Origin: Marthasterias glacialis
Lineage: Eukaryota > Echinodermata > Asteroidea > Forcipulatida > Asteriidae
Assembly: GCA_911728455.2 (NCBI GenBank)
Contig: OU452224.1
Coordinates: 1,488,001-1,552,000 of the forward strand
DNA: 64,000 bases
Direction: 5' to 3'
Positions within the stretch are counted from its first letter, which is position 1. Every line of letters begins with the position of its first letter. This document shows positions 25,801 to 37,966 of the stretch, one piece after another. The notes beneath the pieces are model-generated. The model was given only the letters and a program-made list of their open reading frames with translations, did not search any database and had not been told where the DNA came from. The position numbers and the translations under genes are program-made.

Positions 25801-27377
25801 ACACCTCGACCCCACAACGATCGCCTTGTTCGCTCCCTTGCTTCTCTGTTATCTTTTCCGCTGTTAATTTCCTGAAAATTGTCAGCACGGCTTACGAAGA
25901 TTCATTTTAATCACCAAATCTCAGCAAATCCATGTATATACTTACGCTGCAGTGGACATTAGATGGAGGGCTAGTTGCATGTTATGACAACTTCGTAGTC
26001 AGATAAGAAATTGGTTTCAAAATATCACGCTTTATATATCGGTACAAATGAAGCGGTGTGGATGGAAATATTAATATGCAGTTTGTCATCGGGTCCAGTC
26101 CCTTTTTATGATTAACTGAAGCAAGTTACTCCTTCACTGCCAATCCATGTATGTCACTGGTCCACTCATGTTGTGTTTCATGTCATGTGACATTGTTTTT
26201 CAGCGCAACCTGGCGGTTGCCCTGAATGCTTTATGCAGACCAGCTTTGGGGTACTGGTCTGTGGTCATAGTTAAGGGAATGCTCGTCACAACATGCTCGT
26301 TATATCGACAGTAGATCCAGTTCTCTTCCGTTTTAATCAATGGATATAAAGCATTTGAGATACACGTTTAAAAGGCTCGTCGGCCACGTTTTCCGTCTAC
26401 GATTAAATTTTCATTGCAATTTGTACACTTTCTTGCCACCAATCTTGTTTTGTTTTGGGTAGGATATATAGGGCTATCATTAATATCAACGATCAAAGTA
26501 CAACATGTAGTTCGCGCGTATTTTGAAAGTAGCTCTCTGTGCGTGTAGTTTCCCTCTTTTGTCAGTGAATTATTAATAGAAAACTTTCCCATTACCTGGG
26601 ATGAAGGGATGGCTTTTATTCCGCCGATTTCTCCTCCTAAAAATCGATCAACTATCATGGTGACATAGCGACTCAATACAAGCCGCGGTGCGCTGCCGTA
26701 CACTAATCCAAGCATTCAGCACTATATCGCGACCCGGACGGCGATTCAATTTAAAGAAGCTCTTTCAAGCGATCGTCTGCTTGAAAGCCGACACCGTTGA
26801 ATGATTGAGCCTCACTCTCACTGACCAAGACGGTGAAAATAGCGCTGGATGCAGAGTCGATATTTATATTAAACTTGAAGAAAGTTCGGGGAAGTTCCAA
26901 TCTCGCGTATTTGCCTACGAGTGAATCTGTGGTTTTGCGAGTGACTTATGCACGTCACAACCATGCATTTAACACATCGTTGCTTCATGGGCAGATTCGT
27001 TTCATCTATGCACAACAAAAAGGCTAATAGCTTCACAGTACACACCCAACTCTAAACCAACCCACACAAACCACAACCGTGCTGAACTAAAGATACTATA
27101 ACTTTTGCATTAACTGTAAAATTGTATATTTTTTTGTTGGGCATGACACGCCGTCAAAATGATAAGCTTGAGAGCTAGTTAGGGGCTTTCGTTGCCAAAA
27201 CCCATCTCATGCACCCTCTCGTTCATAGTAATAACAGCTAAAAAAAAACTAAGTTTAATCTTGTTTGTTTTCTTAACCACTTTTCTATCCATCCTGGAGT
27301 AATCCTCCATAAGAATAGCACCTGCAATACTGAGATAATAAACAGATTTACAGATGTAGCGTTATGTATAAGCTTAA

Positions 27378-27391
27378 GTTGTCATGGTAAC
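27378..27391 (+). promoter_or_regulatory. RFX X-box motif, perfect consensus
   Basis: GTTGTCATGGTAAC fits the X-box consensus GTHNYYATRRNAAC at every position. X-boxes bind RFX factors and commonly sit near the starts of cilia genes. No coding exon is visible beside it, so it may mark a distal element or an unseen start site. A weaker relative, GTTTCCATGGTGAT, lies at 27574-27587. Confidence 0.55.
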
Positions 27392-28336
27392 TGCATCACA
27401 ATCGCTCCTGTTATCTTTCGTTATCATGTTTTCACAGCGGAAACAACGGAGCTCAATAAACAGCACAAAGCCCTTCATCTTCTTGGAGACAAGATATATA
27501 TAGGTCTTTTCTCTCCAAGCGTTGCGTTCGGTAGCACGGACGTCTTGTCGTCAGTGCATTAAATGAAAGATGCGTTTCCATGGTGATTAGCCATCGCGTA
27601 ATGCGCTCTTTTCATCGGCGATCAGCGAGAGCTTAACTACCAATTTCCCAGATGTAATTTCTTTTCAAGGCTTTGAACCGTTTTCCTTCTGCTAAGAATC
27701 ACTTCGTCAAATTCATTTTAGTTTTTCTCTTGCTTAATTTTGTCTACACGAGGACTTAGTAATTGCTCAAGTGCTACTGTCCATCTGCATAAAGAACATC
27801 GCTATACACACGCGAATTCAATCAAGGCGTCTATGCCAACCAACAAATTAGGAAAAGTGTAAGCTAGGTTCGGTTCGGATGCAGAGCAGTGGTTCGCGAC
27901 CGAGATTTTCATTTTAGTCAAATAATATGTTGACATTTCGTTCAGTTTTATTATTTTGTAAATCAGAATCGACTTGCAAATCATCAGTGACTATATGAAC
28001 TATGAAGTGATGATCGACTTTATTCATTCTCATTTCGAAGAAAAACTTCTCATATCGGATTGTTATAAAATTGAGGTCCACGGGGCCTCGTTTATGATCG
28101 CCTCTCCATTCACAATCTCACTGCCATGAAACAGCCTCTGGGCGTCCGTGACCAAGAAGCTCCCCAATATTTCTACTTGTCACAATTCTATTTCAAATTC
28201 ACCTTAAATGATCTCGGGGTATGCCCCACTACGCCCCAAGCTTTTGTCAATAATTCCAATTATTGTGTGGCTTCTATTTTTATTTCCTCCACGATGTCGT
28301 CACCAGTGACCCTCAGTGAGAAGGGTAATATTTGTA

Positions 28337-28350
28337 GTTGTCATGGTAAC
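28337..28350 (+). promoter_or_regulatory. RFX X-box motif, second identical copy
   Basis: The 14-mer GTTGTCATGGTAAC is identical to the one 959 bp to the left, and both are preceded by A and followed by a pyrimidine. The flanks otherwise differ, so this is not a simple repeat copy. Confidence 0.55.
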
Positions 28351-29895
28351 TTAATGCTTTAAAAATATATATATCGAACAGGGGCGTCTAGAAACTAAAG
28401 ACAAGGCACAGGTGTGACTGTCTTGATATTTCAATCGAAAAAACATTAGAAGAATGCTTGTGATTAGAATGCATTATCGACCTTGCTATTTGTTACGGTT
28501 TCACAAGAGTGCAATTAAAGTTCGCCTTAATTAGAGTTCTTTATTGAATGATTGCAATTCCCATGATTAATTTATTGGCAATGTGTAAAACAATGCATGT
28601 AAGTAATTATGCATAAATGCAAATAAAGTTAATAATTGATAAATGAATAAGTAAAGGTCAACCTCATCTCATTTTTTCTCCGATTGCCCGAGGCATTCGA
28701 TCGTACACCGCCGTCCTTCACAAGCGATGCTGGTCGTACTATAGTTGTATCCAAATGTTTACGGCAAAATTGTCAGATGAAGAGTTAACTAGCAAAGCAA
28801 GTCATCTGTGAGTTACATTACAATACATGTGCAAACAGCTTGGAAGAAGTGACCTAGTTGAATCGTGACTTGTACTTTTCCTCATGCGTGTAAAGGGTCA
28901 ACCTTGTTTTAAGTAACTATTCTCGTTGTAATGTGTATTTTAGGCTAAAATTGATACTCATCGACCCAAGTCAAGAACACGTGGTAAAAAAAATAGATGA
29001 AAATAGACCCAAGAGCTCGGTTTCACTAAAACACCACACGAAGGTCGTCAATACTTCCTTTAAATAGTGATTTGTATTTTGGCATCACACTTTGCTCAGC
29101 AATTAAGATTGATACACATCTTTAGATCAATCTTAGCAATTTGTGAAATCAAGCCGAACATTTAGCTACTGACCAAACCCAATACGATGATTGCCAACAT
29201 GGCACCACGAAGACAATACATAGGTTTTATTTTTACGTTCATTTACCCCACCCTGGCAATTAACACAACATTATTGCCAGATTGTGTGGTACCTACCTTC
29301 AAGCTACCATTGAACCTTCAGAATGGCACCAACACCTCAGCTCATTAACAGACAGCGTCTTCAGTTTTTCTTGCTTGTCAACTTGGGTTCCTCTTCAACG
29401 CGTAGAAACATTTGCACATTGCTGTAATAACAGATGTCGTTTACATGAGTGGTAAATTTGTTACTGGAAATTGTAGCAAACCCCTAATAGGATGAATGAA
29501 TTCGAATCTTACGACCAATGAGCTAAGTAAGTTAAATCGATTAACAAGGTACAATTAGACATCTTTGAAACCGACGCCAGCAAGTCATATTTACGGAGTA
29601 GTTTAACATTGTTGTGAAACGCTTGACGTAAAAAATAGGTCTGAGGACGAGTCACTGTTGGACCCTTGAAGATGAAATAAGGTTGTACGTTGCCAGGGCG
29701 ACTGAATCACTGAAGAGGGAGGAAATAGCGGCGTGCCATCGGCTGCACAATACGTTCCTATTCAGATAAATCGTGTCTCATGAAAGGCTTTGCCACGAAC
29801 AACCCGCGCGAATCCCAGCATTTCTACAGGCAAAGTCACTACGCTAAGCATGCTGCGCGCACACAAATCAAAACGCACAAGATAGCACGAGTGCA

Positions 29896-30028
29896 CCAAT
29901 CGATGACGTCATATTGATTTTTGGCGGCACTATTTTGACGCCCGTGGCGGGAACGGAAGTCGTAACCTTCTGCGCAGACGACAAGCACGCGTGGATTGGT
30001 AATCTGTTCCCTGGTTACGACTATAAAA
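29896..30028 (+). promoter_or_regulatory. Promoter-like cluster: CCAAT, CRE, E2F, ETS, NRF1, TATA
   Basis: Within 133 bp the plus strand carries CCAAT (29896-29900), a full cAMP response element TGACGTCA (29904-29911), an E2F-like TTTGGCGGC (from 29919), a second E2F-like GGCGGGAA (29946-29953), an ETS-like CGGAAGT (29954-29960), an NRF1-like TGCGCA (29971-29976) and TATAAAA (30022-30028). Order and spacing fit a core promoter reading right, with a start near 30,055. No coding exon is visible downstream before the antisense CRYL1 gene. It may drive a non-coding RNA, the 5' exon of a gene not recognised, or, read leftwards, the cysteine-rich gene at 18 kb. Confidence 0.45.
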
Positions 30029-30059
30029 TAGCCAGGAAATTTGGGGAAAAGGGATTTCC

Positions 30060-33000
30060 AGGGGCTAAGCTTTGATTACAACAGCATTCACTTACAGGGT
30101 TTATAATTGGTTAACATCCTTGGGTTTAAAGTAGACAATATTAGTACATTATAAAAAGGAAATGTCATTACCGGTCAATTAAATATCTCATTTTTGATAT
30201 GTCCTATTGCCAACTAGCAATAGCAAATCGTATAATGGACAGATCTTTGGAAATACTTGATATGTGTAAAGACAATGATTATGATTAGGAAACCATTGGT
30301 GGTGCCAAGTGGTTTAATTGTATCGCCTCAATCTCGCCATGACCGGATCCTCTTTCAGGAGGGAGGGTCATAAGTTAGAATATTGTCTTGAGCAAATAAT
30401 ACTAAGTGAAGAAAGCATGTAATCATGGTTGTGATGTGGTCTGTGTTCAAACCCTCCTACAGACAGCCTATCCTATACCCTGGACAACCCAGATTATATC
30501 GGTTGTAGTGGAGTTACCGAGGCGCAAACAACAATTTGCTCGCTGACTCGATAGGTAACCGTGGTACCACCAGCTCCAATCGAAGACATTCATCATGGTC
30601 ACACAACATCATCAAGCTCAAATCTCCATCTCTAGCCTAGCTAGGCATCTAGCGTGGCAACCTTGACAATATGATCGAACCATCACTTGGTGATGTTGTT
30701 GGTGATAAAGAAGCATCCAGGTTCTGTTATCGAGCAGCACTGGGCAGAAAGAGAAGCCGACAATACCCTCCTGGTTCCGGTACAGGTGGCCATACATGAT
30801 GGATGACGAGATTCAGATCGGTTTACTGCTACGATGATCAACCACGGCAGGTGTTCCACTCTCAATATCAATAATCAGAAATAACACACAAGAAACATAC
30901 GAACTATACAGCAAAACACATCTCCATCAAGAGATCGCATGTTTGTAGTAAATATTTCAGTCCCCTATCTCCCATTACAAGTTTACCTTTGCTACTGTTA
31001 CTTTTCATCGCATTCATTTCTTTTTCAATCCGTCTGTGCCGAATGCCTTAATATAAAAAACATTCTTCGAGGTCAATTAGAAATAAGAAAAAAATGAAAT
31101 CATGAAGAAGAACCTTGTGGGAAAACTAAAACCTTGATGTTTTAAGGATAAACATATATTATTAAAGATTCTTCGAAATGTCAGATTCTAAATTTAGAAA
31201 GACAGAGATGAAAACTGAAAAACAGTTCAATTCAGTAGGAACATGATCGGTCAAAACTGCGCTTGAAATTATCAGCATCATCTTTCATGTCAATGAATTA
31301 TTCATTAGCTTTAATGGTTGGGTTTTGCTGAAAACCATTCTGACAGTATTCAGTAAATAATCTTCTCTAATTATAACTGGAAGAGCAGATAATGTGATGT
31401 TTTTCTCTCTCTAGAAGGTACATGCGGGCATGGCTGAAACAAACATTAGCCCATATGAGCGCATCCATTAGGTAAAATCATCCACGAAGCTACGACTGAA
31501 CTAAACAAACATTTAGAGCAATTTCACTCATAATCCTTTGTGATTCCTGAGCCACTTTTGCCAGCAGCCAATGCACTCTCAGCCTTATAGCATAAATCTT
31601 TCTTCTTGTTAGCCTATAAAAGCCAGTCTCCCCATAGGGGCTGGAATTGGAGCTTGCACAGTCCATGTCAATATTGAAACAGCCACATTGCTGGCGTCAG
31701 AACACGCGGGAATCTCAAATGATAAACACAAAGACATCGTCTTCATTAGATTCCTAAGAGATGAGAACAGTCTCTGGAACTTGCACTTAAACAAACAGTG
31801 ATTCTGTCTGCGTGTTTGTTATGATTATCACAGGTTTAATCTGACAAAGTTCCAAGAGAACTCTATGTTGTACTTTTAACATCATATTGTTTTGTCTTTT
31901 CCAGGTTGTATGGATGCGTATCTACCTGAAACACTATAAATAAAATGTTATTAAAAATTCTGTAATTTTGGATTTGTCTCAGCTTCAAAGGCTATCTAGC
32001 CCCACCCACAACCAACCAATCATTAAATTGATTGTAAAGTATAAATCTTGTGTAAGGTTAGCTAATCACCAAGAGTTTTGTTTCGTGGCGTGCAAAGTCA
32101 AATAGAGAAATAGATGTACCGCTATTGTGACCACGATTTCAATATTCCAACGATAACAGCTTTATTGATTTATATAAAATGTCTTACTTTTTGATAAGAA
32201 ACTAAGACAAAATTATCAGCAAAGATTAACATTACATTATAAATGTGTAATTATCAGAGTTACTTGTTGATTACATGTTATACAATTAGTCAGCCTGAGA
32301 ATTGCCAATAACATGCTCTGATAACTAACGACCGACAAATAAATGAGCACCCTGAGTTTCCTGGGATTCCATAATGGTTGCATTATCATTAAAGTCAATG
32401 TCAGTGTTGTAACCCGGTAGAAACAGTGAGCACTGTCACAGGTGTGGCGCCCTCACTGGATAATATCAATCCAGGTTTCTCCTGGCTATAGATTAAAAGA
32501 CATTGGTTTGCTAGTTCTGACGATTCCATTTCGATACAATTCAAATGAATTTTTAAGGTCACATTTAACATGTGCTCCATATCTGATTAGCAACAGCACA
32601 AAAAAAACCAACAACCATGTATAATCTAAACCTCATTAAAACATAAATGTTTATTTGAAATAATAAAATCTAAATTCTATAATAAGTATGATAATGATTT
32701 TTGTAGTTTGATGTAATACTTAAACAATTTAGTGTGTAATTTCTGTAAAGGGCAAAGCTAATATTAATTATCTTGCCTGTCAAAGCCAACACCTCTTCAA
32801 AAAGAAAGATTACGTTATGTAACAGTAAGAGCAAATTATTTTGTATTAAACATACCTAAAATTGAATTCCTACTACTTAAACACATGGATAATTGTTGGT
32901 CACAAAGAAAATACCCTGATACATGTGATGAATCTGACAATCAAAATAAATTGATATCCTGTTGGTAAGTAATAGCATCATATGCACGCACATTTGTAGT

Positions 33001-33455
33001 ATGCCGCTTACTTCCGGTTCCAAAGCTGGCATTTTTTTGTGTGTAATTTAACACAACAATCTTGTTGTTTACGTGAAGACACATTTCTTAAAACAGAAAA
33101 GTACATTATCACGATTTAGTGTCTACACAACACATGTGTTAAATACAACCACCTAGCTTCGTTATTTTGTGCTTAAATCGTTATGGAAAATGTTGGCCTA
33201 TGCATTTGCAATGGGGCTTGTGATGTTTGGAGCCGGTATGTGTGAAGTAGGTGTGGTTTATGCTGTAATGACATCAGACTTACCAACAGGATACTCCTTG
33301 CAGTCTGTCATGCTGCATACCATGAATATTTTAACCTAAAAAGTACTGCATAAATATGTATCCACTTGTATAATCTTATACATGACATTGAAATGGCTAC
33401 TAATAATTTTAGCCTATTCGGAGTATCCGCTTTTCAATACCCACAATGAATGTGG
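30060..33455. other. No coding exon seen; downstream flank of CRYL1
   Basis: AT-rich. B-box-like words such as GTGTTCAAACCCTCC (about 30,450) suggest an old SINE remnant. A TTTATT (AATAAA on the minus strand) near 32,648 could be a distal poly(A) signal of CRYL1. Nothing else supportable. Confidence 0.4.
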
Positions 33456-36060
33456 TTACTCTTTGGCATTCATGTCATGTTTGAGTTTAGCTAAAGCCAC
33501 CAGCCTTCTATCACGCCATTGACGTCTTTCCTGCAGTTGATCAAGTGGAAATCTTGCTGCACTTTCTGCAAATATAGCATCACTTCCTTCTTCCTTGAAG
33601 GTTGGAGGTGGCCCAAATGATGAAGTCACTCTGTTAAGAGTAGGACCGTAACGCTCCATGTAACTGGCTGTACCTGTAAATGACAATGCCATTAAACAAT
33701 CATTCTTCATTGCTATTTTATGTTGAGACAGGCTAACTCTTTTCTAATTCAATATTTCCCCCTTGTCTCAGATACATAATTTGCTGATAACTGTTCATTT
33801 CACAATAATATAACATAACAATGTAACTTTGCATTACATTTGGCCCATGAGTAATTACTAATTCTAAATTATATCCAACAATTTTATAGTTAATCATCTT
33901 CAAAGTCCAACTACAATTCTAGTGGCCTTCTTTTCAGAGACCATTCAGGCAGAGTACATAGTTCCCTTCCAGAGAGAGCCATGTGTATAGATTGGCCGTA
34001 CAAGTTTAGCTGGTCTTTTTAGTTGGAATGAAATGGTTTAATCATTTTTTAAATTTTGAACTATATCCTTACCTTCAGCATTGAGATGAATGACTTCAAA
34101 TGGTCCACAGAATGCATACCGCATTCCTAATCCAGCTGTAAAAACCTTATCCACATCTTCCGTTGACATCACACCATCCTGTGCACAGAGAGTTATGACA
34201 ATGTGATTGGTAAGAAGGTTTTTTTTCTTTCTACTCTCAAATCATTCATAGAGCTGTGCTTAAAACAACTGAGCTGGATATAATTTCATAAAGCTGGAAA
34301 ATGGTGCTTAGCAAATTGTTCTGCTAATGACAATTTAGCAGGAAACCATTCACAAACACTATACATGACAAGGTATTTTGGCTAAGCAAGAGTTCTCTAT
34401 GCTTTATTAAAGTGTGCCCTGGCTATGGCATGGCTAGATCCCTGCATTGTTACTGGAGCAATTAGCCAAGGATACATACAAGACTTATAATTGAAATTGG
34501 GATCAGAGATAGTGGCTACCCATTTGGACACCAACTATGACAGAGATACAGTAGTACTTACAGACACCAACCTCCATGCTTCATTGACGAGGGCAAACTG
34601 CATACGGTTCAAAGCAAACCCATCAATCTCTTTCTTGACAGTCACAGGAACCTGACCAACTTCCTCAAGTAGTGACCGGGTGCGGGACACAATGGACTGG
34701 TCAGTCCAAGCGTTGGGTATGATCTCCACTAGAGGGCAATAGTACGGCGGGTTACACTGTATATCAAAGAAACAACAAAATTAACACTACTTTAAAATAT
34801 TTATTCTCTTTTATGACCAAAAGCTTATAAAGTAGTGTCCCATATTCCTTGTTTGATACAGACCAGTCCATACTTACTGGATGGGCCACAATGCATTGGT
34901 TGCGGCGTTTGAGTTGATCAGTGAATTTAGATGGCACTATACAGGATACAGAACTACAAAGGACAGTAGAATCATCAGCGTACTGTTCCATCTCCATAAA
35001 GACTTTCCTTTTGAGATCTTCATTCTCTGGCACACATTCCTGACAAAAAACAATTCCAACCAACTCATGTTAGGGTGCAAATCGTGATCAAAATAGTGTG
35101 TTACCAATCACTGAAAGAAATGTTTTCCGTGTTAAAGACCACATCGTATTCTTGTTATGATATCATGACAAAAATAATCCAATGTTGATATAACTGTGAT
35201 CCAACCTGCACATGCAAGGCACCAGTGACTGCATCCTTCATCTCCATGGTGACACTGATTAGCGCCCTCTGTTGCTCAGGAGACAGTGATCCTCTTAGCA
35301 AACCAGATTTCTTTAGTTCCTCTAGCTGCTTTTCAATGTCAGTGAGGGCATTGGTCAACTGAAAGATAATCAATCTATTAGTATGAAGAACCATTAAGTT
35401 GGTGAATCTGGTGAAGAAGCATGGAAGGAGGGAGACAAATTAGTTCAGATCAAGAAAATTCCTGAAGTTTAACTGTCAAATTGTTATTTTGTTTTACTGA
35501 AATGAGTAATCCTTGATTTTTTTCTTGATGGACACTAAGGGAGAAAAACAAAGAATAAGCTTACCTGTGATTGTTCAATGTCATATATAGTGACATTGTA
35601 ACCAGCGCCGACAAAAATCAAGGCCCAACTCCTTCCAATTAGACCACTAAAAAAGTAGGGAAGAAGAGTTGGCAAATGATAACACACATCACACATAATC
35701 ATGAATCAGGGATGGGGATGTGTGGGTGTGTGCAGGGAGGGGAGGGAGGATGGGGGTCACAAACTCAGATGACTTTACCATACCCCTTTGAGATGATTGA
35801 TTTGGGCATGTTGTGCTCCGTGGTAGCCGCGTCCGTCACAATTCAGCTTCTAAGCTGCCAGTAAGGATGATTGTCCTCACATATTATTATAGTTATTATT
35901 ATTGTGTTCCTTCCTGAACATGTCGGTTCATGACTCCCCTGAGTACATTATTGAATTGATCTCACAATGCTCAGATTGTGCAATTCATGTTTGAGTTTTA
36001 TAATGTCTTTACTAACCTGCCAATGATTCCAACTTTTCCTTTTCCTGTTGAGGCTGCCAT
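33456..36060 (-). CDS. CRYL1: Lambda-crystallin homolog / L-gulonate 3-dehydrogenase
   Basis: A cytosolic NAD-dependent enzyme of the 3-hydroxyacyl-CoA dehydrogenase family that oxidises L-gulonate to 3-dehydro-L-gulonate in the glucuronate pathway. Seven minus-strand exons: 36060-36017, 35646-35565, 35358-35206, 35039-34878, 34756-34562, 34178-34073, 33673-33456. They total 960 nt, giving 319 aa, the usual length of the vertebrate protein. The Rossmann NAD site [10 protein letters not shown] spans the first junction (about residues 14-23). The catalytic region reads [12 protein letters not shown], then [18 protein letters not shown] with the HPxNPP motif. The C-terminal helical domain includes [35 protein letters not shown] and [13 protein letters not shown]. 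All junctions are GT-AG and in phase. The start is the ATG directly before the Rossmann strand. It is divergent from PPIL6, with starts 1.9 kb apart, so a shared upstream region is possible. Confidence 0.97.
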
Positions 36061-36235
36061 GTTTTATTCAAATCTGTTGAGATAAGATCATATCAAACAC
36101 GGTATCAGACTGTGTACAAGTCAAGCATGTCTGTGACCTATGGTTGCACCAACAACCTAAAGGAATTCTAGGCAATTAAGGTAGTAGTCAAATGGAATCG
36201 CACTGTAGTAAATGAAAAGCAATTGCATTATAAAT

Positions 36236-36566
36236 CGTTGTGTGCCCGGCAAAAGGGCGTAAGGCCTTATGCCCTTTTGCCGGGAACATAAAGTAGTTTG
36301 TTCCAGTGACGAAAGGACGTAAGCAACAAAATGGCTCCTGACATGAAAAATATATCATTTTTGTTAGTTTTTTTTTGCTAGAATTACCCTGAAGACATGC
36401 TTCCCCATTCCCCATGCAGAATTAAACCTTTCCAGAATGACTTTTGCATGGCAACATGTTTAACAAACTTTCCCACTCATAATTCTTGAAACACAAATTT
36501 TAACATAAATTGCTTACGTCCTTTTGCCGGGAACTTTCCCTTACGTCCTTTTGCGGGCACACGACG
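36236..36566. mobile_element. MITE with repeated GGCAAAAGGACGTAAG motif
   Basis: The left end CGTTGTGTGCCCGGCAAAAG is mirrored at the right end (reverse complement CGTCGTGTGCCCGCAAAAGG). Just inside the left end is a perfect hairpin, CCCGGCAAAAGGGC against GCCCTTTTGCCGGG (36245-36284). The core GGCAAAAGGACGTAAG recurs near the right end as GTCCTTTTGCCGGGAA and GTCCTTTTGCGGGCA. No open frame. It sits in the divergent CRYL1-PPIL6 spacer. Confidence 0.75.
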
Positions 36567-37196
36567 AATTGATAAACCATATAGCAAGGAACAGACATTA
36601 AGTACAACTATGTGATTGTACATCATTGTTTTAAGAAGAGTAAACTAGTTCCCATTCTCTAGTTTTCAAAACACATACAGTAGATAGAATCGGTAAATCT
36701 GGTCATGTTTTAGAGAAAATGCACATTCACAATAGGCTTATTTTGATGGTGGCAATTGAAATAAGCAACCAATACCATAGAGATTTTGGGGTCTTCGAAT
36801 CCTAAATTCTAGTATTTTTTAGTAACCAAGCATGGCCTAATCAAAGAGTGTTCACTTTTTCTATGGCCAAGGAAAATATGGGAATTGGATTAATTGAATA
36901 ATATTAGTATTCGGCAGTATTTTAACAATAAACCATCAATATTAGTATTAAGTACTATGAATGATTATATTTATATTATAACACAAGTTAAAAACAGTCA
37001 CGTCACTGTTTTCCATGCTAAGACTTAATTATGAGCAAGTGGTACAGAGATAGATGAATACAAATATTTTCAGAAAATGGATATCCTCAATGTAAATAAT
37101 CTTACCAGGTAAGACTGTAGACACGAAATTATTTACTGTGCAATGCAAATGTCGACTATTTCAGGGGAGGTAACTGATTACGATTGTTTGTTAGCT

Positions 37197-37298
37197 TCGC
37201 TTGGCACCACACCTCCTTTGCGGTTGGTGGTTCGGGGGTGCGGGGCCGGGAGAGAACAGCTCAGGTGACCTAACTACTCTAAAAAAAAAAAAAAAAAA
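37197..37298 (+). other. GC-rich segment ending in an 18-A tract, possible retroposed RNA
   Basis: A GC-rich block (GGTTCGGGGGTGCGGGGCCG) in AT-rich surroundings ends in CTAACTACTCT and a run of 18 A at about 37281-37298. The abrupt A-tail suggests a reverse-transcribed small RNA or SINE fragment. I do not recognise the source RNA, and no target duplication is clear. Confidence 0.35.
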
Positions 37299-37870
37299 GG
37301 AGACCGTTAAAGTCAAATGGCGCCCTCTTGCGTTTGTAAATATCTTTTTAATAGACTGGTCCCTTTTCTCTTATGTTATCGGTCCCCTGTCTTACTCTTG
37401 TCATGCGCACGCTTTACTGCTTGCCATTTCCGGTTAATGAAAAACCGTGGATGAAAGTGTTTTTAATCGCACTTTAAACGCAGTTATAATTTAATTTAAA
37501 TTGTGTATTGTAAAGTATTATTAGGCAAACGTTTTTGAGATATCTAGCTATCCCGTTGCTTTTGCAATGTACTATTTGTCTCGATTGGGTGATTATTTTG
37601 ATGCTGCAGACGACATGGAAGTAACCACTAAAGTAGAATAGCGCCACCTCGTGTTCGTTGATTTGCATGTTGACTAAAATCTTGACGTGAGGGTTTAGAA
37701 TCGTGCTATTTCTACAATTAGCGCATAATCAGGATGTTAAAAGAGTAGAACTATCCTTTGATTAACGTTTTCTAAACTGTGAACTGTTAAAGCTCTCATG
37801 AAATATAAGCAATCGAATTACTGTAGTGTATGCTATGCCCCCCCCCCCCCACCGTTCAGAATAACTTTTT

Positions 37871-37884
37871 GTATACATAGCAAC
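37871..37884 (+). promoter_or_regulatory. Near-consensus X-box upstream of PPIL6
   Basis: GTATACATAGCAAC matches GTHNYYATRRNAAC at all but one position (A where a pyrimidine is expected). It lies 83 bp before the PPIL6 start codon, the usual range for X-boxes of cilia genes. PPIL6 is, from general knowledge, enriched in ciliated cells. RFX control is an inference. Confidence 0.5.
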
Positions 37885-37966
37885 CAAATTGTAGTCTGGC
37901 AACAGACGTCACCAATGCTGTATCTTTTTAGCAACACAAATTGTTGTACTCCAGACTAATTGCAAA

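Larger units (their letters stand above)
19872..29880. other. Gene-poor stretch, no convincing exon
   Basis: About 10 kb without a supported gene. A locally GC-richer block at about 24,410-24,740 is open on both strands (109 and 68 codons) but has no known motif. A B-box-like GGTGCGAATCCC at about 20,734 hints at an old SINE. The X-box motifs listed separately fall in this stretch. Confidence 0.5.
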
